Assembly (NCBI RefSeq): GCF_000194945.1
Contig: NZ_GL878507.1
Coordinates: 945,963 to 1,009,962, forward strand
DNA from: Streptococcus sanguinis SK1 = NCTC 7863
GTDB lineage: Bacteria > Bacillota > Bacilli > Lactobacillales > Streptococcaceae
DNA length: 64,000 nucleotides
Direction: 5' to 3'
Below, piece after piece: positions 57,981 through 64,000 of this stretch. The position numbers were made by a program, and so were the translations under genes. The notes below the pieces were generated by a model. It was not told the DNA's origin. It did no database searches and saw only the letters and a list, made by a program, of their open reading frames with translations. Within the stretch, counting starts at the first letter, position 1, and each line of letters starts with the position of its first letter.

Positions 57981-58742
57981 CTAAGCTCCAGCTTTATAAT
58001 CATGTAGCTCTTTTGTCAAAATAGCTCCATCCGGTCCGACGCTCACTTCTAGATAGACACCTGGATCGTCATCAGATCTACATATCACACTAATTTTCCC
58101 CTCCTCAAACTGTTGTGATAATTTCAAGATTCTAACAAAGTAATTTTGATTGAACGCAACAAAAGCAATTCCCAACAAAAGACCTGCAAATATAATCTTA
58201 AAAATTTCACCTCCAATCGGTTGCCCCAACAAGTCTTTAAAGCGGGAAATAAAATCATATACATAGTAGAAACCTACTGCAGGAATAGTAAATAAGAGTG
58301 CATTAAAATATAAAAAAGCACCTTTACTAAAACCTTTTTCCGTCTTTTCCTCCTCGTCTTGATTTTCGTCATCCGGATAAATCATAGTCGTCAGACAAAC
58401 CGTTTGGGTAGTCACTTGAGCTTTATTAACATTTCTATACAAGGCTCGTTCTACAAGGAGAGTGACAAAAGCAAACTCTGCTATCCAGATAAGAATAACA
58501 CTCCAAAAAGCAGTCATGCTATAAGTTCCTTGTAAAAATAGACTAAAGAAGGAAGTAAGACCACCCCCGCTAAACATAAAGAAAACAACTAATAGAGGAA
58601 TATGCCGATTCATCCTGCTCGATTTCTCTGTATCTAATAGTTTACTCTTTGGAGCTTCTAAAACTTCATGGGTCTTACGATCATAATAAATGGCTTTGTC
58701 ATAATATTGATTCAAATAAAAACGACGTCTTCTAAAAAACAT
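57981..58742 (-). CDS. Unrecognised membrane protein, family 1 (MFF...APKS), copy C
   Basis: This 253-residue protein starts MFFRRRRFYLNQYYDKAIYY, then APKSKLLDTEKSSRMNRHIP. It has four hydrophobic segments, the loop VERALYRNVNKAQVTT, an acidic loop after residue 120, and QPIGGEIFKII. After the last helix comes a soluble β-like tail (VYLEVSVGPDGAILTKEL). It is much closer to the copy at 59895 than to A or B, which points to recent duplication. Function unknown. Confidence 0.75.
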   Translation of the reverse strand: MFFRRRRFYLNQYYDKAIYYDRKTHEVLEAPKSKLLDTEKSSRMNRHIPLLVVFFMFSGGGLTSFFSLFLQGTYSMTAFWSVILIWIAEFAFVTLLVERALYRNVNKAQVTTQTVCLTTMIYPDDENQDEEEKTEKGFSKGAFLYFNALLFTIPAVGFYYVYDFISRFKDLLGQPIGGEIFKIIFAGLLLGIAFVAFNQNYFVRILKLSQQFEEGKISVICRSDDDPGVYLEVSVGPDGAILTKELHDYKAGA

Positions 58743-58763
58743 TCTAGCCTCTTTCTATTTTCT

Positions 58764-59003
58764 TTATTCTATTTCCTTTTTGACGCGATGATTTCTGTAC
58801 CGTTCAACTGCCTTCAACCATCGAATCATATTATTTTGCCATAGCAATAGAACTGCGACAGCTGGCACAATCCCCATCACGCTTAAATTGAATATCTCAC
58901 TGCCGATGGGTGTTCCCATCATCTTCAAAACGAGCATGGTGAAGATAGAAATCGGGCCCACCAAGCCCATGATAGCCATAAAAACTGTGAAAATCCAAGC
59001 GAA
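58764..59003 (-). pseudogene. 5'-truncated copy of family 1 (copy D)
   Basis: The frame FAWIFTVFMAIMGLVGPISI through WQNNMIRWLKAVERYR matches residues about 137-219 of copy A. Both protein and DNA similarity stop abruptly at 59003, where an in-frame TGA follows. It has no ribosome binding site. It is a recombination leftover, though an internal ATG at 58979 would allow a 71-residue product. Confidence 0.75.
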
Positions 59004-59111
59004 TCACGAAGAACTATAGATTGTTTCTTCATTGACTCCATCCAATTTAATTACACTATTGATCAATCGGTCTATAATGATTGGCCAGTTAACGGCCACT
59101 TTTTTGTACAA

Positions 59112-59828
59112 TCACAACTCTTCATATTCTGGATGCTTTCGGATATAGATGGCTGCGTAAACGGCATCCACGATAACCGCAGGAAACGTTAATGTGATTA
59201 ACATCCCCAAGAAAAGACCGAAGATTCTCTCAACATAGCCTGTCATCACGGCTATGAACAGCAGTATAATTCCAATAACTCCCAAAATGTTGAAAAGCCA
59301 TTCTTTTTTCTTACTATTCACCTTATAGGTCTCCCATTGGTTAATCTTCCAAATTTTCCCTTGATTTTGAGGGAGGTAATACCAGGCGTAAATCAAGGTC
59401 ATCCCAAGGAATAAGAGCAAGATGGGAATGAGATAAAACAAGGTGAAACTGGAATCATTGACCGTTCGTGCACTAATAGAATCCTCGCCCGAGGTAAACA
59501 TCAATAGGCCAATAAAGGTGAAGCTGACGACTATTGTCCAAGCTACCAAGCCGATTAAGATGTAGGTCAGAGATTTAAAGCGATTCACCAAAGAGTTAAA
59601 AAGGCCAAAGATAATACTAAATCCATTAATCAGAATACAAGAAAGAAATAAAACCTTGATAATACCAATCCTATCTTCGTAGCTACCCGCAAAATATAAA
59701 AATGCCGTAATCGGTAGCATGATCCAAGGAAAAAATTTAATATAGCCTAAACTAACCTCATTTGTAATCAAAGGGCCGTGGTAGCGTTCTTCGATCACTA
59801 CTTTCTTTTTCTTTGAAGCTTTTGACAT
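59112..59828 (-). CDS. Unrecognised membrane protein
   Basis: This 238-residue protein has a basic start (MSKASKKKKVVIEERYHGPL) and five or six hydrophobic segments. Its end YIRKHPEYEEL recalls the KYPEEY tails of family 2. After the TGA the same frame stays open for 35 codons (LYKKVAVNWPIIIDRL onward) up to 59006, directly before the truncated copy D. That stretch may be a lost C-terminus. Function unknown. Confidence 0.65.
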   Translation of the reverse strand: MSKASKKKKVVIEERYHGPLITNEVSLGYIKFFPWIMLPITAFLYFAGSYEDRIGIIKVLFLSCILINGFSIIFGLFNSLVNRFKSLTYILIGLVAWTIVVSFTFIGLLMFTSGEDSISARTVNDSSFTLFYLIPILLLFLGMTLIYAWYYLPQNQGKIWKINQWETYKVNSKKKEWLFNILGVIGIILLFIAVMTGYVERIFGLFLGMLITLTFPAVIVDAVYAAIYIRKHPEYEEL

Positions 59829-59894
59829 GAACTCCCTCTCCTTATCTGGTCAGATTGATTTTATACAAGAAAACTATTTTCCACTCTCTACCTT

Positions 59895-60659
59895 CTACTT
59901 CAAAACTTGGTTTTCATCTTTCTGTAGTTCGGTGATGATAGGTTCTTGATCTGTTCCCATCCTCACTTCTAGATAGACATCTGGATCGTGGTCAGCTCTA
60001 CATACTACACTCAGTTTTCCACCATAGAATAAATCCAATATATCAAAACTCTTAGTAAGATTATTTTGATTATATAATACAAAAGAAACACCTAATAAAA
60101 GTCCAGTTGCAATAATTTTAAATATTTCTCCTCCAATAGGATTACCTAACAAGTCTTGATAATTAAAAATGAAATCATAGGCATAGAAGAATCCAACCAA
60201 GGGGACTAGAAAAATCAATCCTTTTATCAAGCGTGTACCATTTCTATTCTCTTTCTTGCTCAAATCCTTCTCCACCTTTTGTTCTTCGTCCAATGTCTCC
60301 ATAATAACCAAACTAATTGTTTGAGAGGTCACTTGTGCTCTGTTGATATTTCGATACAAGGCACGTTCTACGAGGATAGTAATAAAGGCAAACTCAGCTA
60401 TCCAAATAAGAATAACACTCCAAAAAGTTGTCATGGTATATGTTCCATGCAAGAATAATCTAAAGAAAGAAATTATTCCTCCTCCACTAGACAAAAACAG
60501 GACAACTAAAAGAGGTATATGCCGATTCATCCTGCTTGATTTCTCTGTATCTAATAGTTTACTCTTTGGTGCCTCTAAAAGTTCGTGGGTCTTACAATCA
60601 AAATAAATAGCTTTATCGCCATATTGATTAAAAAACATACGACGTCTTATAAAAAACAT
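59895..60659 (-). CDS. Unrecognised membrane protein, family 1 (MFF...APKS), copy E
   Basis: This 254-residue protein is closely related to copy C: it shares the leader, APKSKLLDTEKSSRMNRHIP, VERALYRNINRAQVTS, NPIGGEIFKII and a soluble tail VYLEVRMGTDQEP. It differs mainly in the acidic loop (EQKVEKDLSKKENR) and near YNQNNLTKSF. It is the first family 1 gene in transcription order. Function unknown. Confidence 0.75.
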   Translation of the reverse strand: MFFIRRRMFFNQYGDKAIYFDCKTHELLEAPKSKLLDTEKSSRMNRHIPLLVVLFLSSGGGIISFFRLFLHGTYTMTTFWSVILIWIAEFAFITILVERALYRNINRAQVTSQTISLVIMETLDEEQKVEKDLSKKENRNGTRLIKGLIFLVPLVGFFYAYDFIFNYQDLLGNPIGGEIFKIIATGLLLGVSFVLYNQNNLTKSFDILDLFYGGKLSVVCRADHDPDVYLEVRMGTDQEPIITELQKDENQVLK

Positions 60660-60726
60660 TCTAGCCTCTTTCTACTTAACTATATACTTCCTATTACCAA
60701 ATCTCTGGATTGAAAACCAGGAAGAC

Positions 60727-61284
60727 TCATTTTGCGTTTGCAATATAAGCCAATTTCTCAATTCTATCATGAAGGTCTTCTACATTCAAATTTTCTCGAA
60801 GGTATTCACAGAGCATTCCATTTTCATAAAACATTTGCTCTGAAAGCTGACCTTTTGGTTCATCCGGGCACTGAATCATAACAATGCTGAAAACACCACC
60901 GGGACCAGAATTCTCAATTGCATTTCCCTCAAAATGATAGGTGAAAGCCCGAAATTGAGAACCATTGTAGTTACCTGAAATTACATAGGCAACTTTTACC
61001 ATATTTCCACGACCAAATGGATAATGATTAAAATTCGCGTATTTTTCTACATACGGATTCTGGAAAAGTTTTAGTGTGAGGTCGTTACTTGTTTTTTGCT
61101 TGGAATATTCTCTGTAATAGTCGTTACCTTGTGCTTTATCAAATTGATAGCCGTGCTCGGAAGCGAAGGCTTGGTATACTTTATTCTTTTTGGCGGAATG
61201 ACTAATCGCCCAATAAACTATCCAACCTACGAAAGCAAAAATTGCTAGCATTAAGACAATAAAAATTATTACAAAATCCATCAT
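60727..61284 (-). CDS. Membrane-anchored protein of unknown function
   Basis: This 185-residue protein has one N-terminal membrane helix (about residues 4-26) and a soluble domain (40-185) with HYPFGRGNMVKVAYVISGNY and FRAFTYHFEG in β-like alternation. The soluble part recalls DUF3137-like proteins, but I cannot confirm this. It lies 67 bases upstream of copy E on the same strand and may lead the array's transcript. AGGAGAA precedes the start. Confidence 0.6.
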   Translation of the reverse strand: MMDFVIIFIVLMLAIFAFVGWIVYWAISHSAKKNKVYQAFASEHGYQFDKAQGNDYYREYSKQKTSNDLTLKLFQNPYVEKYANFNHYPFGRGNMVKVAYVISGNYNGSQFRAFTYHFEGNAIENSGPGGVFSIVMIQCPDEPKGQLSEQMFYENGMLCEYLRENLNVEDLHDRIEKLAYIANAK

Positions 61285-61443
61285 TTTCTCCTATTTTTCT
61301 TAAATAAAACGATTCAGTCATCACAATCTTTAGTAATACGATAACTGAACCACATTAAATATCATTTTAATTTTCCTGTAAGCTCTAAGAAGTTCATCTC
61401 TCACGGAAACTAGGAATTCTTGCACAGGTTCGATTGGCTCTTC

Positions 61444-63339
61444 CTACACCTTCTCCGCCAGTTCTTCCCATTCTAGCATGGCTTCTTCTTGGGCGGCGGT
61501 CAGCTGGTCGATTTGCTGCTGGCTCTCCATGAGTTCACTGGCGTCGTTGGTAGCCTGCATGGCTTCCTGAAGCTGACTAATCTGACTGTCCAAGTCCTCG
61601 ATTTGCGCTTCCAATTGCTCTAGGCGGCGGGCCAGCCGGCGCTGTTCTTTCTGGTTTTCCTTTTGAAGCTGATAGTCATTGGCAGGGGCAGGCTTATCTA
61701 AATCAACCTGCTCCGTCTCCTCACGCAAGGCTTCCTGCTCTGCCTTTTTCTCCAGATAGTAGTCATAATCACCCAGATAAAGGGTGGAGCCTGTCTCAGA
61801 AAGCTCGATGATCTGGGTTGCCACGCGATTGATAAAGTAACGGTCATGGCTGACAAAGAGCAGGGTGCCGTCAAAGTCAATCAGGGCATTTTCCAGCACT
61901 TCCTTGCTGTCAATGTCCAGGTGGTTGGTCGGCTCGTCTAGGATGAGAAAGTTGTTGTTTTCCATAGACAGCTTGGCTAGAAGCAGCCGCGCTCGCTCTC
62001 CACCTGATAGCATGCCGACAGACTTCTTGACATCGTCCCCCGAGAAGAGGAAAGCGCCTAAGCGATTGCGAATTTCGACTTCTGGCGTCAGCTTGAAGTC
62101 ATTCCATAGCTCATCAAGTACCGTATTGCTGGCAGTCAGTTTGCTCTGGGTCTGGTCATAGTAGCCCACTTCCACATTAGCCCCCAGCTGCTCCTTGCCT
62201 CTGATGAAGGGCACTTGACCGATTAGTGATTTAATCAAGGTCGTCTTTCCAATCCCATTTGGCCCGACAATAGCTACCGCATTGAACTTGCGAATGTCAA
62301 GGTTAATTGGCTCCGATAGAACTTCCACGCCATAGCCAATAGCTGCGTCTTCCAAAGTTAGAACAACATTTCCCGAAACCTTATCGGATTTGAAGGTCAT
62401 ATTAGCCGATCGACTGCCGGTCTCCGGCCTGTCCAAACGCTCCATCTTTTCCAGCTGCTTGCGGCGGGACTGAGCCCGCTTGGTAGTAGAGGCCCGGACC
62501 AGATTGCGATTGACAAAGTCCTCCAGCGCAGCGATTTCTTTCTGTTGCTTTTCGTAGTTCTTGGCTTCAGTGGCCAGCTTCTGCTCCTTTTGGACCACAA
62601 AGCTAGAGTAATTGCCCACATAGCGATCCAAGGAATGCTTGGTCAAGTCCAGCGTGATGGTCGCAACCTTGTCTAAGAAATAGCGGTCGTGGCTGACGAT
62701 GATCAGGGCACCGCTGTAGTTGACTAAGTAAGTCTCCAGCCAAGCAATGGTCTCGATATCCAAGTGGTTGGTCGGCTCGTCCAGTACCAGCAACTCTGGC
62801 TTTTCCAAAAGCATCTTAGCCAGAGCCAGACGGGTATTCTGCCCGCCTGAAAGCTCAGAAATCTTCATCTGCCACATGGACTGGTCAAACTTGAAGCCAT
62901 TCAAAATAGCTCGAATATCGGCCTCGTAGGTAAAACCACCTTTCTGGCGAAAATCCTCTGACAGCTGGTCATACTGAGTCATGAGAGCAGTCAGCTCTTC
63001 CGCTGACAATTCTCCCATTTGCAGCTCCATCTGGCGCAAGCGTTTTTCTTGCTGACGCAGACTATCAAAGACCAGCATCATCTCATCGTAGATGGTATTC
63101 TCCGACTCAAAGCGGCTGTCCTGAGCCAGATAGGACAGAGACAAGTCTCGTTTTTTATTGATCTGACCAGAAGTAGGCTCTTCCTCGCCCACCAAAATCT
63201 TGAGCAGGGTTGACTTCCCAGCTCCATTTTTACCGACGAGAGCAATTCGATCACCCTCATCTACCTGCAGGTTAATATTGTCAAAAAGAAGCTCCCCTGC
63301 AAAAGAGCGTTCAATCTTGCTTGCTTGTAAAATAATCAT
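61444..63339 (-). CDS. ABC-F family ATPase (YdiF-like)
   Basis: This 631-residue soluble protein has two ABC domains: Walker A GKNGAGKST and GPNGIGKTT, signatures LSGGQNTRL and LSGGERARL, and DEPTNHLD twice. The interdomain linker and a C-terminal coiled-coil of about 80 residues are typical. ABC-F proteins act on the ribosome, relieving stalled translation. The start MIILQASKIERSF is ATG 63339. An extended -10 TGCTATAAT ends only 6 bases upstream, so the mRNA may have no leader. No Shine-Dalgarno site is seen. Confidence 0.92.
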   Translation of the reverse strand: MIILQASKIERSFAGELLFDNINLQVDEGDRIALVGKNGAGKSTLLKILVGEEEPTSGQINKKRDLSLSYLAQDSRFESENTIYDEMMLVFDSLRQQEKRLRQMELQMGELSAEELTALMTQYDQLSEDFRQKGGFTYEADIRAILNGFKFDQSMWQMKISELSGGQNTRLALAKMLLEKPELLVLDEPTNHLDIETIAWLETYLVNYSGALIIVSHDRYFLDKVATITLDLTKHSLDRYVGNYSSFVVQKEQKLATEAKNYEKQQKEIAALEDFVNRNLVRASTTKRAQSRRKQLEKMERLDRPETGSRSANMTFKSDKVSGNVVLTLEDAAIGYGVEVLSEPINLDIRKFNAVAIVGPNGIGKTTLIKSLIGQVPFIRGKEQLGANVEVGYYDQTQSKLTASNTVLDELWNDFKLTPEVEIRNRLGAFLFSGDDVKKSVGMLSGGERARLLLAKLSMENNNFLILDEPTNHLDIDSKEVLENALIDFDGTLLFVSHDRYFINRVATQIIELSETGSTLYLGDYDYYLEKKAEQEALREETEQVDLDKPAPANDYQLQKENQKEQRRLARRLEQLEAQIEDLDSQISQLQEAMQATNDASELMESQQQIDQLTAAQEEAMLEWEELAEKV

Positions 63340-63345
63340 AAGACC

Positions 63346-63354
63346 ATTATAGCA
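63346..63354 (-). promoter_or_regulatory. Extended -10 promoter of the ABC-F gene
   Basis: TGCTATAAT on the minus strand ends 6 bases before the ATG, which would place transcription start at or next to the start codon. No -35 is clear. Confidence 0.55.
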
Positions 63355-63409
63355 GATTTCCAGAAGCACAGCTATCAGAATTCAAGAGAAAGCAAACTCA
63401 GCTCCCCAA

Positions 63410-63435
63410 AAGAAAAAAGACAGCCATAGCTGACT
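63410..63435 (-). terminator. Terminator of the 121-residue gene
   Basis: AGTCAGC pairs with GCTGTCT (one mismatch) around TATG, followed on the minus strand by TTTTTTCTTTT. It lies 4 bases after the stop. Confidence 0.65.
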
Positions 63436-63438
63436 GCC

Positions 63439-63804
63439 TTACATAAAACTATTGAGAATAGATTGATTCTGCAAAATCAGATAAATTCCCAGCAGAATCA
63501 GAACCGTAAAGACAACAAATTTAATCATTCCCTTGATTATACGAATAGCCAGAAGGATAATCATAGATCCGACTAGCCACATAAAGGCGGAATTGTGAAA
63601 AAATCCCTGAACTGCCTCAATATTCTGGCCGAAGAAGACCTGAATGGGCGCCGGAACATGATTTTCCCAAGCCGCTGTCACTCCTAGCTGGTTGGCAATC
63701 TCATTGCCGCTTTTCCATAGCCAGACAAAGATTCCTGAGTTAAAAACAAAGAGAAAAACTTGCTCTGGAAAGTGTCGAATCAAGTAAAAAATAGATTTTA
63801 ACAT
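63439..63804 (-). CDS. Small membrane protein of unknown function
   Basis: This 121-residue protein has an N-terminal hydrophobic segment (about 11-30), a soluble central loop (31-70) and two further hydrophobic segments (72-113). I recognise no family. It starts 4 bases after the stop of the zinc protease gene, so the two are probably cotranscribed, and ends at a terminator. Confidence 0.65.
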   Translation of the reverse strand: MLKSIFYLIRHFPEQVFLFVFNSGIFVWLWKSGNEIANQLGVTAAWENHVPAPIQVFFGQNIEAVQGFFHNSAFMWLVGSMIILLAIRIIKGMIKFVVFTVLILLGIYLILQNQSILNSFM

Positions 63805-63808
63805 AGGC

Positions 63809-64000
63809 TTACGATTGATACAAGTCTTTTACAGCCTGGATATCTGTCGGCTGGATACTGTAAAATGAGCCTGCTGACTGCATCACTGATTCCTCCTCAT
63901 TATGGTCTAATCCGATAGCATGGCCCAATTCGTGCGCCGCTGTATTGACAATCCGCTCATGAGAATAAGCATAGCGACTGTCTAGCAGGTAGTAACTATT
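63809..64000 (-). CDS. Zinc metalloprotease, matrixin/M10-like (partial, N-terminus off the window)
   Basis: The last 63 residues contain the metzincin zinc-binding motif HELGHAIGLDH, with catalytic Glu and three His ligands. A Met follows about 12 residues later (EESVMQSAG) and can serve as the Met-turn. The C-terminus is IQAVKDLYQS. The gene continues beyond 64000. Streptococcal members are usually short proteins with an N-terminal membrane or signal segment, which is not visible here. Confidence 0.85.
   Translation of the reverse strand, partial: NSYYLLDSRYAYSHERIVNTAAHELGHAIGLDHNEEESVMQSAGSFYSIQPTDIQAVKDLYQS

Noticed and set aside
59088-59107. TGGCC-n7-GGCCA hairpin followed by T6 on the plus strand as a terminator
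   Set aside because: No plus-strand gene precedes it, and on the minus strand no T run follows. It lies within the coding-like extension after 59112.

Overview
The window is a chromosomal segment of an oral streptococcus of the sanguinis/mitis side of the genus, most like Streptococcus sanguinis. The evidence is a complete accessory Sec (SecA2/SecY2) locus serving a giant serine-rich repeat (SRR) adhesin of the SrpA/GspB/Hsa type, a tmRNA whose tag reads AKNNNSYALAA, and a set of streptococcal core genes. The species call is inference from gene content, not from a database comparison. Almost everything lies on the minus strand.

Layout. 1-942: an LrgA/LrgB pair, the second cut by the window edge. 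1116-15842: one tightly packed minus-strand unit, in transcription order gly, nss, secY2, asp1, asp2, asp3, secA2, gtfA, gtfB, asp4, asp5, mostly with overlapping stops and starts, closed by a terminator at about 1036-1071. 16186-24609: the 2807-residue SRR adhesin gene with its own terminator. It has two tandem Siglec-like/Unique modules and about 6 kb of 36-bp repeats. GtfA/GtfB, Nss and Gly glycosylate the adhesin in the cytosol, Asp1-3 modify and deliver it, and SecA2 with SecY2/Asp4/Asp5 exports it.

24784-30603: tRNA-Ser, a DUF695/RraB-like protein, tmRNA, a SufT-type protein, rpoD, dnaG, mscL and rpsU. 30688-34440: a DUF4956 protein and a VTC-type polyphosphate polymerase-like protein, preceded by BlaI-type operator palindromes, then a BlaR1-like M56 peptidase and a BlaI-type repressor gene broken by a frameshift. 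This looks like one regulatory unit. 34498-37440: a DUF1304 protein, a hypothiocyanite-reductase-like flavoenzyme and a ferredoxin/flavodoxin NADP reductase. 37472-42556: whiA, yvcK, rapZ, ridA, a 53-residue conserved-looking protein, obg and a 42-residue DUF4044 protein. 42674-44350: an LPxTG adhesin with a pilin-like isopeptide domain. 44479-49887: glmM, cdaR and cdaA (c-di-AMP and wall precursor module), then plus-strand murT/gatD and a LapA-like protein.

50182-52305: an MFS transporter and its probable Rgg-type regulator, with a palindrome at the promoter between them. 52517-61284: an array of unrecognised membrane proteins containing at least two paralogous families, truncated copies, frameshifts and decayed cysteine-rich reading frames. 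This is the least explained part of the window. 61444-64000: an ABC-F ATPase, a small membrane protein and the end of a secreted-type zinc metalloprotease.
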